Assembly (NCBI GenBank): GCA_900317375.1
Contig: ONGJ01000001.1
Span: forward strand, 1-64,000
Direction: 5' to 3'
Length of the DNA stretch: 64,000 nucleotides
Origin: an uncultured Eubacteriales bacterium
Lineage (GTDB): Bacteria > Bacillota > Clostridia > Oscillospirales > Oscillospiraceae
The translations under genes were made by a program, and so were the position numbers. The notes beneath the pieces are model-generated. The model was not told where the DNA came from and made no database searches. It was given only the letters and a program-made list of their open reading frames with translations. Below are positions 8,090 to 16,826 of the stretch, piece after piece (the first letter of the stretch is position 1; every line of letters starts with the position of its first letter).

Positions 8090-8114
8090 ATCGTATACTG
8101 GATGACAATACGAT
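8090..8114. promoter_or_regulatory. Inverted repeat over a candidate -10 box of lon
   Basis: ATCGTAT (8090-8096) and ATACGAT (8108-8114) form a perfect 7-bp inverted repeat with 11 bases between. The left arm overlaps TATACT (8093-8098), a possible -10 element, so this could be an operator. No good -35 box at 17 bases is seen, and no CIRCE element is present. The rest of 7886-8139 is AT-rich without a gene. Confidence 0.45.
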
Positions 8115-8139
8115 CGATTATCATGGAGGATGATGTTTT

Positions 8140-10449
8140 ATGACAGTTATTCCGGTATACAACAAGCTGATTGCCCCGGATTCGGATGTCTATTTCCGCA
8201 GGGATCAGTTCCGCTATCTTGCAGGCAATGTCAATGTGGATGAGAAGGTTGTTCTGCTGATTGCCAAAAAGGACGAGTCGCGTGCCGAGCGCAGCGAGGA
8301 CAGCTTTTATCCCATCGGCCTTACCGGCACGGTTGCCGAGATCAGCAATGACGGCTATGCCGTTGTCCGCGCCGGCGGGCGCGTGAATGTCGAGAGCGTG
8401 GTGATCAACCGCGACAGGTCCATTTCCCTGATGACCAGCCGCCGCAGCGACATCCGTGACCTGCCGGACGAGGAAGCAGAGGAAAAGATGCGTCAGGCCC
8501 GGGAAGCGGTCAGGGAATTCTCCCAGGGCTATCAGTGGGGGGCTGCGGCCGTGACCTTCGTCAATCAGATGCAGTCCCTGGGGACGCTGGCGGGCATGCT
8601 TTCCATCTGGATGTCGGCGTCCAATGAGGAGTATTATGAGATCCTCGCCGAGGACAGCTGCCGCCGGCGGGCGGAGCTGATGGAAAAGCTGATTTATGAG
8701 TTCCTCGAGGTCACCAAGGTGACCAACGATGCCAATTCCGCCCACCAGAAGGAATACCAGGACATCTATAAGGAATCGGCCATCAAGAAGCAGCTGGAAT
8801 ATCTCCAGCGCGAGCTCGACGACATGCATCCCGAACAGGTCTCGGATATCCGCAGGTTCGAGATGAAGATCGAGGAATCCGGCATGAACGAGACGGCGCG
8901 TGCCGAGGCCGTCAAGGTCCTCAACCGTCTGAAGCAGGAGGGCAGCAAGTCGCCCGAATACGGCATGCTCTATGATTACCTCGACTTTGTCACCTCGCTG
9001 AACTGGAAGAAGACCGAGCCCGAGATCATTGACCTGGATGAGGCGCGCGAGGTGCTGGAAGAGGACCATTACGGCCTGAAGAAGGTCAAGCGCCGGATCG
9101 TGGAACAGATTGCCGTCATGAATCTCAAGCGCGAGCAATCCGGCTCCATTCTGCTCTTTGTCGGGGCCCCCGGCACCGGCAAGACCAGCATCGGCCGCAG
9201 CATCGCTCGTGCTCTGAAGCGGGAGTATGTGCGCATCAGCCTGGGCGGCGTGCGCGACGAGGCGGATATCCGCGGCCATCGGCGCACCTATATCGGGGCC
9301 ATGCCCGGCCGCATCATGGACGGCATTCAGAAAAGCGGCGTCTCGAACCCCGTGGTGGTGCTGGACGAGGTGGACAAGCTCTATTCCTCCTATAACGGGG
9401 ACCCTGCCAGCGCCCTTCTCGAGGTGCTGGACCCCGAACAGAACGACAGCTTTACGGATCATTACATGAACGTGCCCTATGACCTCTCCAATGTGCTCTT
9501 CATCTGCACCGCGAACTCGACGGATACGATTCCCGAGCCGCTGCTGAACCGGATGGAGGTCATCCAGTTCGAGGGCTATACGCCGGTCGAAAAGCTCTCC
9601 ATCGCGCGTGAGCACCTGCTGCCCGGGGCCATGAAGGCCATGGGCATCATGCCGGGTCAGATCGAGATCAGCGACGAGGTGATCCGCACCCTGATTTCGG
9701 ACTATACCCAGGAGGCGGGTGTCCGCGGGCTGAGAAAGCGCATCGACTCTCTCTGCCGCAGCGCGGCCGTGGAACTGGCAAGCAAACCGGATGCCGTCTA
9801 TACTATCGCGCCGGAACAGCTGCGTGAGGACCTCGACCTGCGTCCCGTGCGTCATTCCCGCGTGCCTGAACGGCAGAAGCCGGGGGTCGTGACCGGCCTG
9901 GCCTGGACCCAGGCAGGCGGCGAGATTCTGTATATCGAGTCGCTCTTTACCAAAGGCAGCGGGGATCTCAAGACCACTGGCAAGCTGGGCGACGTGATGA
10001 AGGAATCCGCCCAGATCGCCGTCAGCCTTGTGAAGAGCATGTTCCCGGATAAGGCAAAGCTCTTTAAGGAGAACGATCTGCATATCCACGTGCCAGAGGG
10101 CGCCGTGCCGAAGGACGGCCCCTCTGCCGGTGTCACGATGACCACGGCGGTGGCGTCCCTGGTGACCGGGGTTTCGTTCCCGGCCGACTGGGCCATGACC
10201 GGTGAGGTTTCCCTGCGCGGTGCGGTGACCGCCATCGGCGGCCTGCCCGAAAAGCTGCTGGCGGCACACCGGGCCGGGGTACACCGGGTCTTTATCCCGT
10301 CCGAAAACCTGGATGACCTGCGGGACGTGCCCGACGAGGTGAAGAACGCGATGGAGATCACGCCGATCTCTGAGGTCTCCGAACTGCTGGAAACAGCCGG
10401 CATCCTGAAAAACACCCGGCAGCATAAAAAAGATGTGGAAAAAGTGTAA
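8140..10449 (+). CDS. lon: ATP-dependent protease Lon
   Basis: A 769-residue LonA protease that unfolds and degrades damaged and regulatory proteins in the cytoplasm. An N-terminal substrate-binding domain (to about residue 200) and coiled region precede the AAA+ module with Walker A GAPGTGKTS and the SLGGVRDEADIRGHRRTYIG block. The protease domain has catalytic Ser662 in KDGPSAGVT and Lys705 in IGGLPEKLLAA. Length and order are standard. GGAGGA lies 9 bases before ATG 8140. The gene stands alone between divergent and downstream promoters; an inverted repeat just upstream hints at regulation. Confidence 0.97.
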   Translation: MTVIPVYNKLIAPDSDVYFRRDQFRYLAGNVNVDEKVVLLIAKKDESRAERSEDSFYPIGLTGTVAEISNDGYAVVRAGGRVNVESVVINRDRSISLMTSRRSDIRDLPDEEAEEKMRQAREAVREFSQGYQWGAAAVTFVNQMQSLGTLAGMLSIWMSASNEEYYEILAEDSCRRRAELMEKLIYEFLEVTKVTNDANSAHQKEYQDIYKESAIKKQLEYLQRELDDMHPEQVSDIRRFEMKIEESGMNETARAEAVKVLNRLKQEGSKSPEYGMLYDYLDFVTSLNWKKTEPEIIDLDEAREVLEEDHYGLKKVKRRIVEQIAVMNLKREQSGSILLFVGAPGTGKTSIGRSIARALKREYVRISLGGVRDEADIRGHRRTYIGAMPGRIMDGIQKSGVSNPVVVLDEVDKLYSSYNGDPASALLEVLDPEQNDSFTDHYMNVPYDLSNVLFICTANSTDTIPEPLLNRMEVIQFEGYTPVEKLSIAREHLLPGAMKAMGIMPGQIEISDEVIRTLISDYTQEAGVRGLRKRIDSLCRSAAVELASKPDAVYTIAPEQLREDLDLRPVRHSRVPERQKPGVVTGLAWTQAGGEILYIESLFTKGSGDLKTTGKLGDVMKESAQIAVSLVKSMFPDKAKLFKENDLHIHVPEGAVPKDGPSAGVTMTTAVASLVTGVSFPADWAMTGEVSLRGAVTAIGGLPEKLLAAHRAGVHRVFIPSENLDDLRDVPDEVKNAMEITPISEVSELLETAGILKNTRQHKKDVEKV

Positions 10450-10467
10450 AAAAACCGTCCATCCGAA

Positions 10468-10540
10468 TTGCATCCCTGCAGAGATTCTGATATAATCACA
10501 TTATCTATATTAGGGTTATTGCGGCCTTTTTTCGGCCGCA
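10468..10540 (+). promoter_or_regulatory. Promoter and 5' UTR hairpin of the large secreted protein gene
   Basis: TTGCAT (10468-10473), a 17-base spacer and TATAAT (10491-10496) form a good promoter just after lon. The leader then folds into a 7-bp hairpin TGCGGCC/GGCCGCA (10520-10540) with a T-rich loop, ending about 15 bases before the AGGAGGA ribosome binding site. The hairpin has no trailing T-run, so it is not a standard terminator. Confidence 0.75.
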
Positions 10541-10569
10541 GCGGTTTTCCGACAGGAGGAGATCGACCG

Positions 10570-13323
10570 ATGAAAAACAGAGTCAGACGTTCTGCCGTAT
10601 TGTTTCTTTCCATGATGCTGACGGTTGCCCTGCTCGCAGGCATAAGCCCGGCGTCCAGTGCGGCTCCGCTGCAGCTGGGCACGTTCGAGATGGACAGGGC
10701 TGTTCCCGCCATCGCCGAAAAGGCGGGTGAGCTTGGTGCAGTCGATGCCGCGCAGCAGGCGGGGGAGGAAGTCCCTCTGAAGGACAGGCTGCTGAAGGAC
10801 GAGCTGCTGAAGGAGGCCGAGGTGTCTGCCGATCCGGACGAGGCGGCAGCTGCTGCCGAGGCGGAGGCCGCAGAGGCGGCGCTTCCTGAGATGCTGACAG
10901 AGGTCGAGCTTTTCCCCGAGGCTGCCGAAGCTGCCGAAGCGCCTGCAGCGCCTGTTACCCCGGCGGCTCCCGGGATTCCGGCGGCTCCCGAAGCTCCTGC
11001 GGCTCCCAAGGTCAGCCTCGAGGATATTCGCCGGGCGAATGACCCCGATGCGCTGATTGCGAAATACGGCGGCTTCGGCTATGATCAGGTCGTTTACGCC
11101 GACGTTGTTGAGGACAGCGACATGACCTGCTATGTGACGGATTCGGCGACCTACTTTGAGTACCCCGAGGTTTCCTTTGACTGGGCCGGCTATGATTGGA
11201 GCAGCTTTGACTGGGACCTGATCGAGGACTGGGATGACTGGGCGGAGTTCGGTTCGCCCGACTGGGACGGCTATGACCGCATGGGCGGTTTTGATTATAT
11301 GCCCCAGATGGCGGTTCTGAGCATCGGCCAGAACCTGTATCAGCTGGAACGCTATAAAGACGGCACCACCGCCTTTGCCAGCTCCTGGGCTGCTTTCCCC
11401 GACGGTGCTTCCAAGCCGGCTGCTGAGGAGGCTCCTCGCCGGCTGATGTTTGATTCTCCGCTGCTTGAGCTCACCGATGTCCGCCGGGCTTCGAACGGCC
11501 TGCTGGCGGTGACGCTGCAGGAATCGCCCTTTGCCTTTGAAGAGACGGATCCCTTCTTCTCAGACGAGGCGTGGACCTTCGATGATGAGATTTTGAATGC
11601 CGCCGACAGCTGGGCATTCCCGGCCGACTGGGCCTTCGCCGCTGCCGACCGTGGCTGCAGTGGCTGCGGCTGTACCTGTGGCGGCTGCGGCTGCGGCTGC
11701 AGGGACGGTGCTGCCGTGAATGCCGGTCCGATGAACGCCGATCCCGTGAATGCCGGCGTCCGCTGGGTCTGCTATCTCGATCCTGCCACCCTCGAGGTGC
11801 AGCTTGTGGAGGCGGAAGAGGTTTCGCCCGACGGCAGCATCCTGCCGCTTTACAGCCAGACGGTGTTCTATACCGAACCCGAGTCCGGGCTCTATCACGA
11901 CCTGCTTGAGAAGGCAGCTGTCTATGAGGCGCAGGCCTTTGCCGATCCCCGGACGGTAACCGTCGTTTACGATCCGGGCACCGAACGGGAAACGGTCGTC
12001 TCCGCTGCCTGCGAGAAGGGCGATTTCCTGAGCACGACCTTCATGGCGGGGTATCTGCTCTACGAGGATGCAAAGGGCACCGTTCCCTTCCTCGGCAACA
12101 GCGACCCCGACAAGGACGTGACCATTTATGCCATTTATGATGACGGTTCGGACAGCGCCTGGTACGCGCCTGACGCTGCACCCGCTGATGACGGCGCTTT
12201 TGACGCCCAGCCTGCCGATGCTCTTCCCGACGATGCTCTGCCCCCTGAGGTCGGCGGTGATCCCGAGGCCGAAGGGCCCTTCGAGGCCGGCCCCGCTGCA
12301 GTTTCAGTGGAACCGGGCAGCGTGCTGACTGTCGAGACAGAGGCGGAGGATCCGGGTGTGGTGATTGTGGAGCCAGATGCCGATCAGCCGAGCGTGGTGA
12401 TCCTGAATCCGGCTGCAGATACAGAGGAAGATGCTTCCCAGGAGGCGGTCATTCTCCTGGAGGAAGAGGAAACGCTGGATTATGCCGAAGTCAGCGAACG
12501 CGTCTATGAGGCGAACAAGCTGGATGCCATTTTCGGGAACCACGGTTCCGTCCAGTACTGCCTGACCTTTGACAAGGATCAGAGGCCGGATATGCCCTGC
12601 TTTATTTACGAGACGCCCGATATGGCCTACTCTGAGGACCGGGATGCTGCTTTCTATGCAGACAGGGCAGGCTTTTACCAGATGTGGACGGACGGTGCCT
12701 GGTCCGATCTCTACTACACCTTTGATTTTGTCAACGGCTTTGACCCGCACCTGAATGCGGGCTACCAGATTATGCCTGATTCTCCGGAGGAGTGGTGGAA
12801 CCCGGCGGAAGAGACGCCGTTGGACGTCTGGGCCGAGGGCGGCAGCGTTTATCTGAAGTCGGCTTACAGCGAGGCGATGAGCCGTGCGTTTATCGAGACC
12901 TGGCTGCCCGGGGCCTATGCCGGCCAGACGGTGACGGTACTGGCCGCTGCCGATCAGCAGACCTATGAACTGACCTCCCTGGTTTACACCCTGTTTGATC
13001 AGGACGGGCAGGTGGTCGGCACACCGCTGATCTACAGCATCGACTATGATCTTGACGAGCCGCGGGCCTGCCGCAATCTGCGTGCCTGCGCCGAGCGCTC
13101 TTCCGAGCTGACAGCCGAGCTGACCATCATCATGAACCCGGGCACGGATGACGAGGTGATCGAGACTATGACGGTCCCCGCAGGCAGCACGGTGATCTAT
13201 GTCTCCGATTCCGGGATGTCCCTCTACGAGGATGCCGACTGCACGGTACCTGCTTCACGCTGGGACAAGCTCTCCGACATGACCTGGTACCTCGCCCCGG
13301 ACATCCTCCCCGAGGCAATGTAA
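10570..13323 (+). CDS. Large acidic secreted protein with duplicated modules and a Cys cluster
   Basis: The 917-residue protein starts with a signal peptide (MKNRVRRSAVLFLSMMLTVA and an Ala-rich c-region). An Ala/Pro/Glu-rich stretch follows (about 75-147). A module beginning near residue 147 (DALIAKYGGFGYDQVVYADV, then DMTCYVTDSATYFEY) is repeated near 645 (DAIFGNHGSVQYCLTF, then DMPCFIYETPDMAYSE). Each is followed, near 462 and 846, by an InlB B-repeat-like unit (VVYDPGTERETVV with GYLLYED; IIMNPGTDDEVIE with SLYEDADC). A Trp/Asp-rich stretch lies at about 200-240 and seven Cys fall within 15 residues near 361-377. The protein is very acidic. AGGAGGA before ATG 10570 supports the start. Surface location is inferred; function is unknown. 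Confidence 0.8.
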   Translation: MKNRVRRSAVLFLSMMLTVALLAGISPASSAAPLQLGTFEMDRAVPAIAEKAGELGAVDAAQQAGEEVPLKDRLLKDELLKEAEVSADPDEAAAAAEAEAAEAALPEMLTEVELFPEAAEAAEAPAAPVTPAAPGIPAAPEAPAAPKVSLEDIRRANDPDALIAKYGGFGYDQVVYADVVEDSDMTCYVTDSATYFEYPEVSFDWAGYDWSSFDWDLIEDWDDWAEFGSPDWDGYDRMGGFDYMPQMAVLSIGQNLYQLERYKDGTTAFASSWAAFPDGASKPAAEEAPRRLMFDSPLLELTDVRRASNGLLAVTLQESPFAFEETDPFFSDEAWTFDDEILNAADSWAFPADWAFAAADRGCSGCGCTCGGCGCGCRDGAAVNAGPMNADPVNAGVRWVCYLDPATLEVQLVEAEEVSPDGSILPLYSQTVFYTEPESGLYHDLLEKAAVYEAQAFADPRTVTVVYDPGTERETVVSAACEKGDFLSTTFMAGYLLYEDAKGTVPFLGNSDPDKDVTIYAIYDDGSDSAWYAPDAAPADDGAFDAQPADALPDDALPPEVGGDPEAEGPFEAGPAAVSVEPGSVLTVETEAEDPGVVIVEPDADQPSVVILNPAADTEEDASQEAVILLEEEETLDYAEVSERVYEANKLDAIFGNHGSVQYCLTFDKDQRPDMPCFIYETPDMAYSEDRDAAFYADRAGFYQMWTDGAWSDLYYTFDFVNGFDPHLNAGYQIMPDSPEEWWNPAEETPLDVWAEGGSVYLKSAYSEAMSRAFIETWLPGAYAGQTVTVLAAADQQTYELTSLVYTLFDQDGQVVGTPLIYSIDYDLDEPRACRNLRACAERSSELTAELTIIMNPGTDDEVIETMTVPAGSTVIYVSDSGMSLYEDADCTVPASRWDKLSDMTWYLAPDILPEAM

Positions 13324-13334
13324 AGTCGGGCACT
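13322..13334. repeat. Dispersed short repeat, family B, partial copy
   Basis: AAAGTCGGGCACT, starting inside the TAA stop of the secreted protein gene, also occurs at 26409-26421, and its core recurs at 19533-19542. Here only the right part of the motif is kept. Confidence 0.35.
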
Positions 13335-13393
13335 ATCTGATTACAGCAATATCAAGACACAGGGACTGAGATCTCTGAAAGACAGAGGGACGG

Positions 13394-13429
13394 ATGAATG
13401 CAGATAAGAAAGCGGTGAATACGCCGTGA
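13394..13429 (+). CDS. Possible 11-residue leader peptide before the sensor kinase
   Basis: A short reading frame MNADKKAVNTP starts at ATG 13394 with GAGGG a few bases upstream, and its TGA (13427-13429) overlaps the GTG start of the kinase in a GTGA arrangement. Because the kinase has no clear ribosome binding site of its own, this frame could deliver ribosomes to it by coupling. It has no recognisable domain and could be a chance frame. Confidence 0.35.
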   Translation: MNADKKAVNTP

Positions 13430-14877
13430 AGAGCATCTTCTTCAAAAACTTCTCCATGACGGCCATGCTGCTTGCCGTCTGCTTCCTCCTTCTCTCTGTC
13501 AGCTTCATCGGCATCGGGCGTACCTATCTGATCGAGGACTATCGCCGGGACATGATGGCCAGCACGGATGAGGTGGCCCACGCGGCCTCCGCCATCGCCC
13601 GCACGGATTCCATGAGCGACTGGACGCTCAGCATGATCATCAGCTCCATCTCCGGCGCCACCGGAAACCATGTCTTCATCACGGACCCGCAGGGGGTCAT
13701 CATCAACTGCTCCGACAAGGTGCCCTTCTGCGAGCATATCGGGAAAGAGATCCCCGAGGATGTGATGGGCAAGCTGGAGATAAACGGCACCTGTGAAGAG
13801 TTTTCCACCCTGGACGGCATCTATCCGGAGAAACGCTATTTTGCCGCCCGCGAGATCAAGGAAGAGGGAAACGGCGATCTGCTGGGCTACTGCTTCATCA
13901 GCTCGCCGATTTCAAACATGCTCGGGACCTGGACGAATTACCTGACCTGGTCCATCATTGCCCTTTCCGCGGTATCCCTACTTTCCATGCTGGCGGTGAT
14001 GGTATATACCAAGCGCATGGCGGCCCCTCTGGATGAGATCGCCTCCGCTTCGAGGAAGTTCGCCCGGGGCGACTTCTCTCCCCGCGTCCGGCAGACTGCC
14101 GACACGACGGACGAGATGGGCGTCCTGATCGATTCCTTCAACAAGATGGCCGATTCTCTTGAAAAGGCCGAAAATCGGCGCAGTGAGTTTATCGCCAACA
14201 TTTCCCACGAGCTGCGCACCCCCATGACCACGATTTCAGGCTTTGCCGACGGCATTCTTGACGGGACCATCCCCCCCGAGGACGAGAAAAAGTATCTGAT
14301 TTCCATCCGCGACGAGACCCGCCGCCTTTCGCGTCTGGTCAAGGATATGCTGGGGGTTTCACGGATGAAGTCCTGGGCCGCGGATGAGTCCCGGCGCTCT
14401 GTTTTTGACCTGACCGAGCTGATACTGCAGACGATGCTCAGCTTTGAGACCCGCGCCACGAAGAAGAATCTGGACGTTGATCCCCAACTTCCCGACAGCC
14501 ACATCATGGTCTTTGCGGACAAGGATGCCATTACCCAGGTCCTCTATAACTTGCTGGACAATGCGGTCAAGTTTGCCAAGCCCGGCACCTGCCTTGTGGT
14601 GAAGCTCTATAAGGATTCCGAAAAGGCCTATGTCTCGATCCGGGACTACGGCGAGACGATTCCGCAGGACGACCTGCCCTTCATCTTTGACCGCTTTCAC
14701 AAGTCCGACCGCTCGCGCAGCCTGGATAAGGAGGGCGTCGGGCTCGGCCTGTATCTCGTCAAGGCGATCATCAACGCGCATGACGAGGATATTGCCGTAC
14801 GCAGCGAGGACGGCATGACCGAATTTGTATTCACACTTACGCTCGCAAATGAAAAACAGAAAAGAGATCAGGCATGA
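13426..14877 (+). CDS. Sensor histidine kinase (orphan)
   Basis: A 483-residue membrane kinase. Membrane segments at about 9-30 and 172-194 flank an extracellular sensor domain of about 140 residues. A HAMP domain follows (MAAPLDEIASASRKFARGD), then the dimerisation/phosphoacceptor box with His261 in ANISHELRTPMTTISGF, and the ATPase domain with N box YNLLDNAVKFAKP and the G-box GVGLGLYLVKAI. No response regulator gene is adjacent. It starts at GTG 13426 without a strong ribosome binding site; an internal ATG at 13456 would remove part of the first membrane segment. Its stop overlaps the ATG of the HtrA gene, which suggests an envelope-stress role. Confidence 0.92.
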   Translation: MKSIFFKNFSMTAMLLAVCFLLLSVSFIGIGRTYLIEDYRRDMMASTDEVAHAASAIARTDSMSDWTLSMIISSISGATGNHVFITDPQGVIINCSDKVPFCEHIGKEIPEDVMGKLEINGTCEEFSTLDGIYPEKRYFAAREIKEEGNGDLLGYCFISSPISNMLGTWTNYLTWSIIALSAVSLLSMLAVMVYTKRMAAPLDEIASASRKFARGDFSPRVRQTADTTDEMGVLIDSFNKMADSLEKAENRRSEFIANISHELRTPMTTISGFADGILDGTIPPEDEKKYLISIRDETRRLSRLVKDMLGVSRMKSWAADESRRSVFDLTELILQTMLSFETRATKKNLDVDPQLPDSHIMVFADKDAITQVLYNLLDNAVKFAKPGTCLVVKLYKDSEKAYVSIRDYGETIPQDDLPFIFDRFHKSDRSRSLDKEGVGLGLYLVKAIINAHDEDIAVRSEDGMTEFVFTLTLANEKQKRDQA

Positions 14878-16196
14878 ATAACCAACGGTACGCTCAGGAG
14901 GGCTGGTACGAACCGCTTCAGCACGAGGAAAAGGCGGCGCACCGGCCCGATCGTCATGAATCGGATACAAAACCGAAGAGAAAGAAAAGAAAGGGGCTTA
15001 CGCCCGCAAGGATTGCGGGTCTGGTGGTCCTTCTTCTGCTGCTGATCGCGGGTTCCTCTCTGGCTGTCGGCGGTCTCCGCAGCGACAGTGCGCCGCAGGA
15101 CAGCGGCTTCGGCGTCGAGATTCCCTCATTCGGGGATGAGGAACTCCCCACAGATCCTGAGGACTTTTTTCAGCAGTATTATGTGACGGTGGATAACCCG
15201 ACCGAGGCAGAGGTGAAGGTCGAGCGCGTCAGCCAATCTCCGGATTATCAGATGACGCTGACACCCCAGCCGGACGAGGCGCTCAGCCTGCAGGAACTGT
15301 ATGAAAAGTGCGCGCCCTCCGTCATTTCGATCTCGGGCTACGTGGATAAAAAGACCGGCTATTCCTGGGGCTCCGGCGTCATCATCTCCGAGGACGGGCT
15401 GATTCTTACCAACGCCCACATTCTGGAGGACTGCGACCGCGCCGTGGTCGAGCTGGACGACGGGACCGAGTATGAGGCGCTGCTGGTCGGCTCGGACAGC
15501 ATCAGCGATATTGCCCTTCTGAAGATCGAGGCCGAAGGGCTTCCCGCGGCCGAACTCGGGGAGAGTGCCAGTCTGCGTGTCGGCGACTCCGTTGCCGCCA
15601 TCGGCAATCCATTGGGCGAGTCCTTCCGCAATACGCTCACCGACGGCATCATCTCCGCCATCGAGCGTGACATGACCTATCAGGGGCGCAGCATGACCCT
15701 GCTCCAGACCAATACGGCCGTGAACGAAGGCAACTCCGGCGGGGCCCTCTTCAACCGCTTTGGCCAGGTGATCGGTTTGACGAATATGAAGATGATGTCC
15801 AGCTATTCCAGCATCGAGGGCATCGGCTTTGCCATCCCCTCGAGCACGATCTGCAAGGTCGTCAATGCCCTGATCCGGGACGGCGAGGTCCGCGGCAGAC
15901 CGGCCATCGGCATTACCGTCGGCAGTATCCCCGAAAACGCGAAAGAACGCTATTCGCTCCCGGACGGCCTCTACATCTCGATGGTGAGCAAGGGCTCTGA
16001 TGCCGAGAAGCAGGGCATTCGGGAGGGCGACGTCCTGACGGCGGTCAACGGCATCCCGGTGACCAAAACCACCGAGGTGAGTGCTGAGAAGGACAAGCTC
16101 GAGGTCGGCGATACTATGGTCCTGACCATCTGGCGTGACGGCGAGAGCTTTGATGTTGAGATCGCGCTCGTCGATACCAACGACATCTATTCCTGA
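14874..16196 (+). CDS. htrA: HtrA/DegP-type serine protease
   Basis: A 440-residue membrane-anchored S1C protease. A basic cytoplasmic N-terminus (KPKRKKRKG) precedes one membrane segment (about 44-66). The trypsin-like domain carries the triad His182 (TNAHIL), Asp212 (SISDIALLKIE) and Ser288 (NEGNSGGALF). A single C-terminal PDZ domain (about 345-435) has GLYISMVSKGSDAEKQGI and GDVLTAVNGIPV. Such proteases degrade or refold misfolded exported proteins at the outer face of the membrane. ATG 14874 overlaps the kinase stop (ATGA), and its own stop overlaps the ATG of the metallopeptidase, forming a three-gene operon. Confidence 0.95.
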   Translation: MNNQRYAQEGWYEPLQHEEKAAHRPDRHESDTKPKRKKRKGLTPARIAGLVVLLLLLIAGSSLAVGGLRSDSAPQDSGFGVEIPSFGDEELPTDPEDFFQQYYVTVDNPTEAEVKVERVSQSPDYQMTLTPQPDEALSLQELYEKCAPSVISISGYVDKKTGYSWGSGVIISEDGLILTNAHILEDCDRAVVELDDGTEYEALLVGSDSISDIALLKIEAEGLPAAELGESASLRVGDSVAAIGNPLGESFRNTLTDGIISAIERDMTYQGRSMTLLQTNTAVNEGNSGGALFNRFGQVIGLTNMKMMSSYSSIEGIGFAIPSSTICKVVNALIRDGEVRGRPAIGITVGSIPENAKERYSLPDGLYISMVSKGSDAEKQGIREGDVLTAVNGIPVTKTTEVSAEKDKLEVGDTMVLTIWRDGESFDVEIALVDTNDIYS

Positions 16197-16753
16197 TGAC
16201 GGCGGAGCTGATTCGCAGCCGCAGAAAGACGCTGTCGCTTCAGGTTCGCCCGGACGGCTCGGTGCTTGTCCGGGCGCCTCTTCTGACTTCGAAGCACGAG
16301 ATTCAGCGCTTTCTGGACCGGCATACCGACTGGGTTTTGAAACAGCAGGCGCGCATGCTTGCGCGTGCCGCGGAAGCGGAGCTGGTTCCGCAGCTCAGCG
16401 GGGAAGAACTGAATGCCCTGAAGAAGGCGGCCAGAAAAGACCTGACCGCCCGCGTCGAAGCCTTCGCCGCTCAGATGGGGGTCTCCTACGGGCGCATATC
16501 GATCCGCCATCAGAAAAGCAAATGGGGAAGCTGCTCTTCCTCCGGCAATCTGAATCTGAACTGCCTGCTGATGCTGACACCGGAATTCGTGCGCGATTAT
16601 GTGGTGGTGCATGAGCTGAGCCACCGAAAGCATATGAATCATTCGCCCGCGTTCTGGGCCGAGGTGGCACGGATCCTGCCGGACTATAAAACCGCCAGAG
16701 CCTGGCTGCGGGAAAACGGCACCGCCGTCATGGACCGCAACCCGGTTCCCTGA
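16196..16753 (+). CDS. YgjP-like (DUF45) zinc metallopeptidase
   Basis: A 185-residue protein of the YgjP/SprT-like metallopeptidase group. The signature is RISIRHQKSKWGSCSSSGNL followed by VVHELSHRKHMNHSPAFW; HELSH supplies two His ligands and the catalytic Glu, and the later His in KHMNHS is the third ligand. The length is a little short of the common 220-240 residues. Cellular substrates of the family are not known. The start codon overlaps the htrA stop (TGATG at 16194-16198). Confidence 0.86.
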   Translation: MTAELIRSRRKTLSLQVRPDGSVLVRAPLLTSKHEIQRFLDRHTDWVLKQQARMLARAAEAELVPQLSGEELNALKKAARKDLTARVEAFAAQMGVSYGRISIRHQKSKWGSCSSSGNLNLNCLLMLTPEFVRDYVVVHELSHRKHMNHSPAFWAEVARILPDYKTARAWLRENGTAVMDRNPVP

Positions 16754-16769
16754 GCAGTTGCTGCAGAGC

Positions 16770-16798
16770 TTGCTTTCCGCCGGAACCTGTGATAAGAT
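16770..16798 (+). promoter_or_regulatory. Promoter of the DtxR-like gene
   Basis: TTGCTT (16770-16775), a 17-base spacer and TAAGAT (16793-16798) lie 28 bases before ATG 16827. Confidence 0.6.
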
Positions 16799-16826
16799 GG
16801 CAAAAATGACCGGAAGGGGGACAGTC

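Noticed and set aside
8008..10473. An 821-codon open frame on the minus strand opposite lon
   Set aside because: It is the mirror of a GC-rich coding gene; the lon frame has full family motifs and the antisense product has none.
10520..10540. Hairpin after lon as a rho-independent terminator
   Set aside because: The T residues are in the loop, not after the stem, and it lies downstream of the next gene's promoter, so it belongs to that gene's leader.
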